NCBI RefSeq assembly: GCF_012524165.2
Contig: NZ_JABACJ020000002.1
Span: 124,001-188,000 of the forward strand
DNA: 64,000 bases
From: Faecalicatena faecalis
Lineage (GTDB): Bacteria; Bacillota; Clostridia; Lachnospirales; Lachnospiraceae
Direction of reading: 5' to 3'
In this document: positions 28,293 through 36,446 of the stretch, piece after piece
How the letters are laid out: every line of letters starts with the position of its first letter
How positions within the stretch are numbered: position 1 is the stretch's first letter
The notes under the pieces: model-generated
Told to the model about the DNA's origin: nothing
What the model saw: only the letters and a program-made list of their open reading frames with translations
Database searches by the model: none
Position numbers and translations under genes: made by a program

Positions 28293-28863
28293 AAAAATCC
28301 TCCTTATGAAGCAGATTTTTCAATTTATCCAGCCCTTGATTGATTCTTGATTTGACCGCTGCACAGGATGCCCCTGTCATATGGGCAATCTCCCGGTTCT
28401 TATAACCGTAAAAATGATGAAGCACAACGGCTTCCCGCTGCATGGCCGGAAGCTTTAAAAGGGCCTCCGAAAGGACCTGGCTCTGCTCCATCCTGCCGAT
28501 TCCCGCTGTATTTCCAGTTACTGTATCTGGTGCATTCCCTTTCGTATGATCCACACCTGCACATCCTGCAATTTCCTCTGTGTATTCCTGCCCCATACGT
28601 TTCCGGGCCGTTTCATGGAAATAAGTCCGGCAGAGATTCATTGCAATCGTAAGCAGATAGCCTTTTAAATTCCGATAGCGGTAACTGTCCACATACCGGA
28701 TAAAACGGAGGAACGTTTCCTGTGCCAGATCATAAGCATCCTCCCGGTTTCCAGTCTGGTAAGCACAGAAATAATAAATATCATCATAATACTTGGCCGC
28801 GATCTCATTGAGATATTCCTTCTGACCATTCTGAATCCGTCGGATCAATTCGTTATCTTCCAA
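28285..28863 (-). CDS. ECF-type RNA polymerase sigma factor
   Basis: The likely start is TTG at 28863, since AAGGAGGAG lies seven bases upstream; this gives 192 residues. Region 2 (YDDIYYFCAYQTGNREDAYDLAQETFLRFI) and region 4 (LPAMQREAVVLHHFYGYKNREIA, then helix-turn-helix) are clear. The first gene of a four-gene overlapping operon with a membrane protein and an ABC transporter. It probably directs its own operon in response to an envelope signal; no promoter copy of the -35/-10 for it was identified. Confidence 0.88.
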   Translation of the reverse strand: MEDNELIRRIQNGQKEYLNEIAAKYYDDIYYFCAYQTGNREDAYDLAQETFLRFIRYVDSYRYRNLKGYLLTIAMNLCRTYFHETARKRMGQEYTEEIAGCAGVDHTKGNAPDTVTGNTAGIGRMEQSQVLSEALLKLPAMQREAVVLHHFYGYKNREIAHMTGASCAAVKSRINQGLDKLKNLLHKEDFYE

Positions 28864-28974
28864 AACGCTCCTCCTTCCTGTTTCCTTTTTCGTCGTAAAG
28901 CGCCTTACACTAATATAACCCTTTCTCTTTAAAAAAGGATTTATATCTTTCAAAATTTCTTTCTATGAACAACA

Positions 28975-29001
28975 AGGGCAGAGCCGTGTAAGCTCTGCCC
29001 T
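28975..29001. terminator. Hairpin between DUF5131 gene and sigma operon
   Basis: Perfect 10-base arms AGGGCAGAGC and GCTCTGCCCT enclose a 7-base loop, followed on the plus side by TGTTATTTCTTTTTTC. On the minus strand it lies after the DUF5131 gene (stop at 29031), where the T-run is poor. Confidence 0.6.
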
Positions 29002-29030
29002 GTTATTTCTTTTTTCATACTTGTGGTATA

Positions 29031-29753
29031 TTAGCAATTCAATAAATAAACATTAATATCCGCCTTCTTTGCCTGGCTTGCCAGTGCTTTCACCGGCAAA
29101 GTATACTCTTTCCCATCCTTAATAAAATGAGTCCCGCACTGCCGGAATTCGAAATTGATTCCTGCATGGATACACTGCTGCCTGATATCCAATACCCATT
29201 CATAATCTAAAGGACGTGCATTGCGGTCAGACTCGCCTCCCACAACTACCAGCTCCACACCTTTTAGATAGGCCTCGATCTGCACCTTTCCAATCAATGG
29301 CTGGCAGATAATATTCTTATGACGAATCGGCAGCTTCGAAAAAATAGACAGCCTGTAATCTGCCATCTCCTGATTTTCCACCGTACATCCCACCGTCACA
29401 TTTTCATAGCCTTCGCCCCAATCCTCTGGAATACAATCCATAAAACGCTCGATTCGTTTGGTCAGAAATAAAAAATGCAGATCTTTCCTTTCCCGAATCA
29501 TATCCCAACACTCTTGCCGCCAAGGATCTGCATCCTCCACCAAAAAATCCGAAGAAAAACAAACATACACGGTCTGCCCTGCTTTCATCTTATACTCCCC
29601 TGATTTCTTCTTTTCCACAGGAGCATAAAATTTTTCTGTCTTTTTCACTTCATTTGTATCCATTCCTCTTTTGGCATCACCTTTATGGATATAACAATAT
29701 TTACAGCCCTCGCTGTGCCGATGGCATCCCCGCCACGGATTCCATATCGCCAT
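29031..29753 (-). CDS. DUF5131 (phage Gp37/Gp68-like) protein
   Basis: From ATG at 29753 (GGAG upstream) the protein has 240 residues. It begins IWNPWRGCHRHSEGCKYCY, a CxxxxxxCxxC cysteine motif like that of radical-SAM-type barrels, and has VYVCFSSDFLVEDADPWRQE, FLFLTKRIERF and VVVGGESDRNARPLDYEWV, all family hallmarks. The cysteine motif suggests an Fe-S cluster; no reaction is established. Last gene of a five-gene operon and 40 bases after a DUF1848 gene that also carries CxxxCxxC. Confidence 0.85.
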   Translation of the reverse strand: MAIWNPWRGCHRHSEGCKYCYIHKGDAKRGMDTNEVKKTEKFYAPVEKKKSGEYKMKAGQTVYVCFSSDFLVEDADPWRQECWDMIRERKDLHFLFLTKRIERFMDCIPEDWGEGYENVTVGCTVENQEMADYRLSIFSKLPIRHKNIICQPLIGKVQIEAYLKGVELVVVGGESDRNARPLDYEWVLDIRQQCIHAGINFEFRQCGTHFIKDGKEYTLPVKALASQAKKADINVYLLNC

Positions 29754-29793
29754 GATTCTACTCCTCTTCTCCCACATTCCTGCAGCGATTATT

Positions 29794-30723
29794 TTACAAC
29801 TCCAGCCGAAGCTGATGATCCAGCCAGCTTTGCTGTTTTGCCTCATGGACCTGATCTTCTGGTTCTAACTTTCCGATCAGAAAGGGAGAACTCGGATCAT
29901 GCAGCTTCTGATTCCTGCGCACCGCCTCGATATCTGTATTGGCATAACAATAGCGGCAGAAATGCCCGCATGTATCATACTGTCCGATATCACTGCCCAA
30001 ACAGCAGGCACATTCACTGCGCAGGGGCTTTTTTCTGGGTGCATTCAGATGCCCGTGGAGCGCCTTTTCATAAGTCTCAATCGTCATACAGCCGCTGCAA
30101 TCCGCACCGTAGGGGGCAAGCTCTTCCCCCTCAGCACAGGTCTTAATGGTCATACCATATTTTCTTGCAGTCTCAATCAATGCCTTTCCAATCCGAATCC
30201 GGTCTTTCTGCTCTACTCTGCGGACTTCCGGGAAATTGTGCCGCACCTTTTGATACAGATCAATAAAGCTGATCACACAAGTCTTCGTATATCCAGAAAG
30301 TTTTGCTGCCATCTGCTCAAAATCCGAGATATGCCGTTTTACCGAATAATTTTCCGTAATAAAAATGGGGTCGTAACGCCACCCCACGGAATCAACTCCT
30401 ACGATTGATGATAACCTTTTGAAATCCTCAATTACAATCTCTTTGTCAGGAACATTCGGCTCAATCTCCCTGCCATAGGGAGTGATTGTAACAAACCAGT
30501 ACTGCCCATATGGTTCCAACAGATCCAGATAGGGCAGCATAGGGCCCGGATTCTTCGTGCAGAAGCCAAGCAGGTCAACGACCTCTGGTGAAAGACGATA
30601 CCTGGTCACAGAAACCGGATCATAGGGATTCCTGACATAGACAAAGCCCTCCCGAATCCTGTTGGCAAACCAAACGGGATAAAATGCCGGGATGTCCGTC
30701 CTCATACCTGTCTGAATAATCAA
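29794..30723 (-). CDS. DUF1848 domain-containing protein
   Basis: The likely start is TTG at 30723, eight bases after AAGGAGG, giving 309 residues. The protein matches DUF1848: TDIPAFYPVWFANRIREGFV, FVTITPYGREIEPNVP, VGWRYDPIFI, and a C-terminal cysteine motif CGHFCRYCYAN with further Cys in CSGCM and CACCLGSDIG. The Cys set points to one or more Fe-S clusters in a TIM-barrel fold related to radical SAM enzymes. Function unknown. Co-transcribed with DUF5131. Confidence 0.86.
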   Translation of the reverse strand: MIIQTGMRTDIPAFYPVWFANRIREGFVYVRNPYDPVSVTRYRLSPEVVDLLGFCTKNPGPMLPYLDLLEPYGQYWFVTITPYGREIEPNVPDKEIVIEDFKRLSSIVGVDSVGWRYDPIFITENYSVKRHISDFEQMAAKLSGYTKTCVISFIDLYQKVRHNFPEVRRVEQKDRIRIGKALIETARKYGMTIKTCAEGEELAPYGADCSGCMTIETYEKALHGHLNAPRKKPLRSECACCLGSDIGQYDTCGHFCRYCYANTDIEAVRRNQKLHDPSSPFLIGKLEPEDQVHEAKQQSWLDHQLRLEL

Positions 30724-30736
30724 GCTATATTCCTCC

Positions 30737-31267
30737 TTATAGCAAACGCCCCCGCATCTTGCCCCAGAGGTGCGCCTGTACATATTCATATGCTCTGTCA
30801 TAAATCCACAGACCGAGCTGCCCCGCTGCGATCACGCCGATCAGCCAGATACCCGGCAGGCTCTTTCCAAATAGTAACTGCTGGAAAAAGAGCAGCATAG
30901 GGATATACATCAGATTAAAGACTAAATACTTCAAAATCCAGAAAAGAACCTTCCTATTCACTGCTCCCGTCATCTTCCCAAGAAGCACAAAGGCCACCTC
31001 CACAGCAAGAATATAGAATCCCATCGCCGCGAAGGACAATACATAGAACTTATTCGGTGCTACAATAAATCCGAGCAGAATCGCTGCCAGATAAAAAGCA
31101 GCGCCTGTACGCAGCCCCATCTCCCGAATAATAATTCCCACAAAATAGGACGCCGCTGCTAATAAGAACAGGGTATTCGTCTCTATTACGCTTCCCAGAA
31201 TCATACAGACAACGCTCAAAGCCAGGAGCAGGCCGCCAACGGCCATTTTTTTCGCATTTACATGCAT
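30737..31267 (-). CDS. Integral membrane protein, unknown function
   Basis: The 176-residue protein has five or six hydrophobic segments ([20 protein letters not shown] onward) and no polar domain. The fold resembles DUF2232/biotin-transporter-like small membrane proteins, but I cannot assign a family with certainty. It overlaps the DnaJ-domain gene by 10 bases and is 13 bases before the DUF1848 gene. Confidence 0.7.
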   Translation of the reverse strand: MHVNAKKMAVGGLLLALSVVCMILGSVIETNTLFLLAAASYFVGIIIREMGLRTGAAFYLAAILLGFIVAPNKFYVLSFAAMGFYILAVEVAFVLLGKMTGAVNRKVLFWILKYLVFNLMYIPMLLFFQQLLFGKSLPGIWLIGVIAAGQLGLWIYDRAYEYVQAHLWGKMRGRLL

Positions 31268-31908
31268 GAGCAAAGATCTCCTCCCATACACTCACATAAA
31301 GAATCTGCACACCACAGATCACAACACAGATTTCCCGTACCACAGGATGAATTCCCTGTACCATAGCCTCCGCCGTAAGGATTATTACGATATCTCTGGC
31401 TGTTCCACTCCAACTGATTCAAAAGCTGGCGGTACTGCGGGTTATTTGGCTCCATGTTCACAGCCTGAGCCGCATGATCCTTGGCCAATATATTATTGCC
31501 GATTCCTGCATTGGCTGCCGCACTTAGGTAATACCACTGTGCATTCCTTCCCGGCATTCGATTCAAAAGGTTGAGTGCATCCTGAAAACGTCTGGAATTA
31601 ATGTAATTATATACAGCCTGCACCTCTGCATCCGGTTGGTTTCCATTATAGCTGCTCTGCTGGTAGCCATATCCATAACCTGTGCTTTGCCCTGCATTAT
31701 AACCGCCATAGCCGTTCTCTCTTTCCTTCATGATCACATCATAGGCTTCCTGCACTTCCTTGAACTTCTCTTCTGCCAGATCCGCCAATGGATTATTCAC
31801 ATTGGCATCTGGATGATACTTTCTTGTCAAATCTCGATAGGCTCTCTTTATCTCATCGTCCGATGCATTCGGAGATATGCCTAATACATCATATGGATTC
31901 TTTGTCAT
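31258..31908 (-). CDS. DnaJ-domain protein with Cys-rich C-terminus
   Basis: From ATG at 31908 the protein has 216 residues. The J domain occupies residues 1-65 ([23 protein letters not shown] in RKYHPDAN). A Gly/Tyr/Gln-rich linker and a tetratricopeptide-like helical segment follow, and the C-terminus is rich in Cys ([20 protein letters not shown]), probably a metal or Fe-S site. It should recruit a DnaK-type chaperone to a specific client. It overlaps the DUF5685 gene by 20 bases, so the two products probably work together. Confidence 0.87.
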   Translation of the reverse strand: MTKNPYDVLGISPNASDDEIKRAYRDLTRKYHPDANVNNPLADLAEEKFKEVQEAYDVIMKERENGYGGYNAGQSTGYGYGYQQSSYNGNQPDAEVQAVYNYINSRRFQDALNLLNRMPGRNAQWYYLSAAANAGIGNNILAKDHAAQAVNMEPNNPQYRQLLNQLEWNSQRYRNNPYGGGYGTGNSSCGTGNLCCDLWCADSLCECMGGDLCSCM

Positions 31909-32746
31909 TATTTTTTTCCTCACTTTTCTTCTTTTGTTCCTGTATCCTTCGATAACGGGTCCACACACCATCATATAATATATTTCGTAGAATGTCCACA
32001 TCTAAAAGACATGGAAGCCCCTCAAATTGGGCACTGCACTCTGCTATCATCATGCACAGCATCTCACGGCAGCGCTCCTCATAATCCGGCTTTTTGCTCA
32101 ATTCCTTTAAGGGATTATATAAGCCTTCCTTCTGATCCATCTCCAAGTCCTCGTAAGCATCCATAAGATAGATGAACTTTCCCAAGAAAAATCCCATCTT
32201 CCTTAGTCTGCTCTCCCACTGATCCTCCTTACAGATAAGAAGTTCTCCCATCAGCCTGCCAAAGCATCCGGCTGTCTTATCGATATCCTGGGAATTCTCC
32301 TTTTCCAATGCGGTAAGCATCTTTAGCTCCTTTTGAATCACATGGCTCTGCCGCGGGTACTTCTGTATGATCTTCTTCACCCTGCGCCGCAGGGCATATG
32401 TCCCCACAAAACCGCTCACCTTCTTCTCATCCACCCAGTCATCCTTCATATGATAATAGGACAAAATCATATTCATGTCCGCTGCATACTCTGTCATCTG
32501 ATTCTGAAGCATATTCTGCTTCTTCACCGGATGCACCTTGCAGCGGTGGGTGGAATGATTCGTCTCGCTCTCATACAGCGAAGTCAGCAGAATGACCACG
32601 AACGTCATATCATATGACAGCGTAAGCTGCCCCACACCACCATAACGCTCCTTTAATGTACGACACAGACCGCAGTAATAAGCCTTATATTTTCTTAAAT
32701 CTTTCACCTTAAGTTCAGGTTCACTAATCGTCACATATCCAAACAT
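31889..32746 (-). CDS. DUF5685 family protein
   Basis: The 285-residue protein from ATG at 32746 (AGGAGAT upstream) matches DUF5685: [34 protein letters not shown] with a Cxx[10 protein letters not shown], and the helical [13 protein letters not shown] segment. The Cys positions suggest a bound metal; function is not known. First gene of the five-gene operon DUF5685-DnaJ-membrane protein-DUF1848-DUF5131. Confidence 0.85.
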   Translation of the reverse strand: MFGYVTISEPELKVKDLRKYKAYYCGLCRTLKERYGGVGQLTLSYDMTFVVILLTSLYESETNHSTHRCKVHPVKKQNMLQNQMTEYAADMNMILSYYHMKDDWVDEKKVSGFVGTYALRRRVKKIIQKYPRQSHVIQKELKMLTALEKENSQDIDKTAGCFGRLMGELLICKEDQWESRLRKMGFFLGKFIYLMDAYEDLEMDQKEGLYNPLKELSKKPDYEERCREMLCMMIAECSAQFEGLPCLLDVDILRNILYDGVWTRYRRIQEQKKKSEEKNNDKESI

Positions 32747-32785
32747 AAATCTCCTGCGCAGTATATTGGAAAACAGTGGGCTCAT

Positions 32786-33092
32786 GTCCTACAGTTCTCT
32801 ATGATACCGCCTTCCTTTCACGGAATTTCCGATACTATCAGTCTCCATTTTATTTTTAAAATCATCCTTTGGAATTCTGCCCATACTGTAAGTGATTGAA
32901 AAATTTCAATCTACATATAGACTGTTTCCACTTGCTGACGTCCATTATAACATAAATTTAAAGTCAGTGAAATATCTCCCTGTATAAACTCTCTGTATAA
33001 CTATACTTATTGGAACGCTATTTCCTATAGGGTATTTCATGTGTATTATTTTCATGATATAATGCTGATGATTTATGAAGGGAGTATCTACA
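32786..33092. other. Intergenic region with divergent promoters
   Basis: About 300 AT-rich bases without a gene separate the DUF5685 operon from the decayed HD gene. On the plus strand a TATAAT (33058-33063) lies just before the HD gene, with a poor -35. The minus-strand promoter is listed separately. Nothing else was seen. Confidence 0.6.
32944..32971 (-). promoter_or_regulatory. Promoter for DUF5685 operon
   Basis: A -10 TATAAT (32949-32944) and a -35 TTCACT (32971-32966) are separated by 16 bases on the minus strand, about 200 bases before the first gene. Confidence 0.5.
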
Positions 33093-33633
33093 ATGAATTT
33101 AGACCATGCAAAAGAGATATTTGAAAATTATTTAGACTCTTACGATCGAGATGATGATAAAATCCGTTTGAAAATCGTGCATACTTACGGAGTCGTAGAA
33201 CAAAGCAAAGAGATTGCCCGCAGGATGCATCTCTCTGATGAAGATTCCAGGCTTGCCCAGCTCATTGCACTCCTGCACGATATCGGGCGCTTCGAGCAGC
33301 TAAAGCAGTTTGACAGCTTTGAACCTGGAACCATTCATGGGGGCATCAGCAAAAACCATCGGCAGCCAACTGATTACCCTCTCTGTCTATGAAGATGTAT
33401 TAAAAAACCGCTGTTTCCTCTCTAAAGACCGTATTACGCAGATGGATTACTGGGTATCTTACATCGCTTATTTCTATGATATCAATTTTAGAGAAAGTCT
33501 TGATATTATTGAAGAATAGGACTGGCTTTCCAGAATCATCCGCAGAATTCCATACACCAATCCGCAGACTGCAAGGCAGATGGAAGTAATAGAAAATCAT
33601 ATGAAAGAGTTCATCCATAATCAATACCAATAG
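33093..33633 (+). pseudogene. Decayed HD-domain phosphohydrolase gene
   Basis: The N-terminal part (MNLDHAKEIFENYLDSY ... HDIGRFEQLKQFDSF, with the HD pair) is intact to about 33320. The reading frame then shifts, with roughly 100 residues of the usual domain missing, and homology resumes in another frame (SQLITLSVYEDVLK, DYWVSYIAYFYDINF). That frame meets an in-frame TAG at 33517, after which family-like sequence (DWLSRIIRRIPYTNPQTARQ) continues to the stop at 33631-33633. A deletion/frameshift plus a nonsense mutation make a functional product unlikely. Confidence 0.8.
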
Positions 33634-33643
33634 CAAAATATTC

Positions 33644-33733
33644 TTACCTGCATATACCATCAATCCACTGGAACAGTTCTGCCAAATCATAATCTCCTGC
33701 ATGTGGAACACCCCAAGGATATTTCAGTTCCAC
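33644..33733 (-). CDS. Possible 29-residue protein or gene remnant after lpdD
   Basis: A GTG at 33733 follows AAAGGGG by five bases and lies three bases after the lpdD stop codon, so it could be translated by coupling. The predicted peptide ([20 protein letters not shown] then IDGICR) looks like real protein sequence rather than a shadow, but I do not recognise it. It may be the end of a deleted fourth gene of the decarboxylase operon. Confidence 0.35.
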   Translation of the reverse strand: MELKYPWGVPHAGDYDLAELFQWIDGICR

Positions 33734-33735
33734 AT

Positions 33736-34119
33736 CTACCCCTTTGAAATTTCCTGTGCAATCTCTGCCACCGCTGCCATGACTTCTGTGATCTGTGTTT
33801 CTGTGATGTCATCCATATGAAAACCGCCGCTGCATGAGACCACTGCATTTTTCTTCTTCGCAGTTTGTTCTGCCAGATAGCGGCATATTTTTTCATCCTT
33901 ATGTCCTGTCAGATTGATGACTGAAGAGGTCACACTGACACTGCCATCCCCTGTCAGAGAAGGCCGGGGGACAGAAAGTACTGTGCAGCCAATATGCGGC
34001 TTTTCTCCACCTGTTGTAAGAATACTGTAATCCTCTCCGACCTTTGTAACCCTGACTCTTATCCTTGAAAAGGATAACTTCTTCTCATAAATCTCTTCAC
34101 GGTCTATATTCCCGTCCAT
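33736..34119 (-). CDS. lpdD: LpdD-like UbiD-associated protein (BsdD/LpdD family)
   Basis: The 127-residue protein has the [24 protein letters not shown] opening, the [19 protein letters not shown] core and a C-terminal helix, as in the small third subunit encoded with UbiD/UbiX-type hydroxybenzoate and gallate decarboxylases. LpdD-type proteins are described as helping maturation or handling of the prenylated flavin. It overlaps ubiX by 16 bases. Confidence 0.8.
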   Translation of the reverse strand: MDGNIDREEIYEKKLSFSRIRVRVTKVGEDYSILTTGGEKPHIGCTVLSVPRPSLTGDGSVSVTSSVINLTGHKDEKICRYLAEQTAKKKNAVVSCSGGFHMDDITETQITEVMAAVAEIAQEISKG

Positions 34120-34676
34120 CTTTGATACTCCTTCACTTCGATTCCAAATGGCTCTAATAGTTTTGCAGCTATATGGACAATCATATCTTCTATGCTGTCC
34201 GGGCGATGATAAAATGTCATCATAGGCGGAATGATCCTCACCCGCGGCAGCATGGAAAGCTCGTGAAGATTCCGAAGATGAATCGGACTAAGTGGGGTCT
34301 CTCTCGCCGCCAATATAAGAGGACGCTGCTCCTTAATCGTAACATCTGCTGCTCGAAGTATGAGGTTCTGGGCAAAACCGCTGTGAATTCCAGCAATCGT
34401 CTTCATACTGCACGGTACGATCAACATTCCTTCTGTACAAAAGGATCCGCTTGCCGGTCCCGCTCCGATTTCATCCTCTTTTAACACCTCATCCGCAAGG
34501 GCAGAAATCTCTTCTACTGTATAATCTGTTTCCTGCAGCAGTGTTAACTTCGCACTCTCACTCATAATCAGCCAAGACTCATACTCCGGCTGTCTGCGGA
34601 TGAGTTTCAGACACTCCGTCAGAATAGGAAGGCCGCTTGCTCCTGTCGCACCCACTATGATCCTCTTCTTTTCCAT
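34104..34676 (-). CDS. ubiX: UbiX-family flavin prenyltransferase
   Basis: The 190-residue flavoprotein joins dimethylallyl phosphate to FMN to make the prenyl-FMN cofactor of UbiD enzymes. The FMN-binding start IIVGATGASGLPI, the MKTIAGIHSGFAQNLILRAADV segment and LAARETPLSPIHLRNL are family signatures. Length is typical. It lies three bases after the ubiD gene and overlaps lpdD, so all three are made together. Confidence 0.93.
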   Translation of the reverse strand: MEKKRIIVGATGASGLPILTECLKLIRRQPEYESWLIMSESAKLTLLQETDYTVEEISALADEVLKEDEIGAGPASGSFCTEGMLIVPCSMKTIAGIHSGFAQNLILRAADVTIKEQRPLILAARETPLSPIHLRNLHELSMLPRVRIIPPMMTFYHRPDSIEDMIVHIAAKLLEPFGIEVKEYQRWTGI

Positions 34677-34679
34677 GAT

Positions 34680-36200
34680 TTATTTCTCCCTCTGTCCCGT
34701 CCATTTTTCGGCATCCACTTCCAAAAACCGTGCCCGCACAAATCGATCCTTCTGGGAAAATGGAACTGTACAGTCAAAAATAGTCTTACAGGCAATCCCT
34801 TGATCCAGTATGCTGGCAGAATAGGACGGAGAGTTCGACGGGTCCAACGGATGACATCTGACGCCCGGAATCGTAATAATGTCCCTGTCTCCCTGGAATC
34901 TCGTATTCATCGCCCACAATACATCATCCATATCAAAACAATCCACATCCTCATCTACGAGAAAAATATGCTTCAGCTCACTGAATGCCGAAAAAGCCAG
35001 AAGTGCTGCCTGTCTCTGCCGCCCTTCATCACTGGCTGTCTTTTTCTGAAACTGCAGGACTGCCATATATTTTCCGCCTCCTGCAGACGAACAGTAGACA
35101 TTTCTTAGTTTTCCGGGCATGGCCTTTTCCACCATGCCATAAATACTGGCTTCGGTGGGGATTCCTGCCATAGAAACATGCTCCTCACTGGGACCAATAC
35201 AGGTCTGCATGATAGGGTCCTCCCGATGTGTCACCGCCTTCACCTTGATCAGCCAGCAATTTTCACTGGCAGGCCCGGTATATCCGGGAAACTCTGGCAT
35301 CGCATATCCGGTATGGCTGTTCTGGTCCTCTTTTATGCGGACATGAGGCAGGACCTCGCCCTCAATAACATACTCTGCATTGGCAATCGCCCTCTGCTCC
35401 ACGGTCAGACAATTGCATAATTCTACAGGTTCTTTCCTCAGCGCTCCTGCAACTGCCAGTTCATCATACCCGAACGGTGTTGTTGGCGGTTCAAAGCAAG
35501 AACCGATTTCAATCGCTGGGTCAACTCCAATACTGATGGAAACGGGGAGCTTCTGCCCTAATTCTTCGGCACGCTCTGCCATAGCACCAATATGCCTTGC
35601 CCCCGGGGTAAAAAAGATGGACAATTCATCCTTTCCCTGAATACACAAACGATGAATCGTCACATCACTCACCCCGGTATCTGGATGTGCTGCATAGCAC
35701 ATACCCAAGGTGATGTACGGCCCCGCATCGTCCGGCGTATTGGTCTGTGCCGGAACTAGCTTCGCCAGGTCAAAGCCTGGTTCATCTGCCCTATGGACCA
35801 CCTGCTGGCAAAGTGCCGGACCCTTGATCAATACAGGAGGAACCGGATGATCCACACTCTTCCAGAGCAGCTTTCCCAGATTTTCAGGTTCCGTATCTAA
35901 GAGTGCCGCGACCCGCTTTCGGCTTGCCAGCACACCGATTGCTACTCTTTTTCCCGGATGTCCCTTCACATGATTAAAAATCATCGCCGGACCTTCCTTG
36001 GTCGGACGTTTGACTGTACCACCTGCCCCTACATAGCGATATACGCCGGATAATTCTGCACTGGGGTCTACCTCCACATTTGTCTCCAAAAGCTGCCCTG
36101 GCATATGCTCTAACCTTCTGAGCGCACTTCTCAAATCCCGGACCTTTATTTTCTCTGTTGTTTCCGTTTTTATCTTTGCTCTGGTCATTTTCTCGGTCAT
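34680..36200 (-). CDS. ubiD: UbiD-family (de)carboxylase, LpdC/gallate-decarboxylase-like
   Basis: The 506-residue enzyme uses prenylated FMN to decarboxylate (or carboxylate) aromatic or unsaturated acids. N-terminal LRSALRRLEHMPGQLLET, FMN and metal region VSDVTIHRLCIQG with the conserved Arg, and the Glu-containing AMPEFPGYTG are seen. The long C-terminal region resembles the hydroxyarylic acid decarboxylases (LpdC/BsdC type) more than UbiD of ubiquinone synthesis. AGGAGG precedes the ATG. With LpdD and UbiX it forms a complete unit; the acid substrate is not known. Confidence 0.88.
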   Translation of the reverse strand: MTEKMTRAKIKTETTEKIKVRDLRSALRRLEHMPGQLLETNVEVDPSAELSGVYRYVGAGGTVKRPTKEGPAMIFNHVKGHPGKRVAIGVLASRKRVAALLDTEPENLGKLLWKSVDHPVPPVLIKGPALCQQVVHRADEPGFDLAKLVPAQTNTPDDAGPYITLGMCYAAHPDTGVSDVTIHRLCIQGKDELSIFFTPGARHIGAMAERAEELGQKLPVSISIGVDPAIEIGSCFEPPTTPFGYDELAVAGALRKEPVELCNCLTVEQRAIANAEYVIEGEVLPHVRIKEDQNSHTGYAMPEFPGYTGPASENCWLIKVKAVTHREDPIMQTCIGPSEEHVSMAGIPTEASIYGMVEKAMPGKLRNVYCSSAGGGKYMAVLQFQKKTASDEGRQRQAALLAFSAFSELKHIFLVDEDVDCFDMDDVLWAMNTRFQGDRDIITIPGVRCHPLDPSNSPSYSASILDQGIACKTIFDCTVPFSQKDRFVRARFLEVDAEKWTGQREK

Positions 36201-36277
36201 TTTATAAAACCTCCTTCTATTTTACGCTGTTCTTCTGTTCGAACTCTTACACTTATCTGAATTCAAAACATATCCTC

Positions 36278-36325
36278 CCAGCCAAAGTGGATATTCCTAA
36301 TCCACTACGCTGCTTCCTTGGCTGG
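36278..36325. repeat. Nested inverted repeats upstream of ubiD
   Basis: Outer arms CCAGCCAA (36278-36285) and TTGGCTGG (36318-36325) enclose inner arms AGTGGAT (36286-36292) and ATCCACT (36300-36306), with an 11-base bulge. It lies between divergent ubiD and the LysR gene and would form a stable RNA hairpin in a ubiD leader, or be a protein-binding palindrome. Confidence 0.6.
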
Positions 36326-36390
36326 TAAATAAGTAAATTTCGTAAGTCAATTTTACTGTTAAAATTCTGCTGAATCAATTCGACTTATGG

Positions 36391-36413
36391 TATAATTAAT
36401 TCCAGAATGGAAT
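36391..36413 (+). promoter_or_regulatory. -10 box and candidate LysR operator
   Basis: A TATAAT (36391-36396) is followed by the palindrome ATTCC-AGAAT-GGAAT (36399-36413), which fits the T-N11-A form bound by LysR proteins. Its overlap with the start of transcription would suit self-repression. Confidence 0.5.
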
Positions 36414-36446
36414 GAATACAAAGATGAACAGAAGTGAGGCATACAT

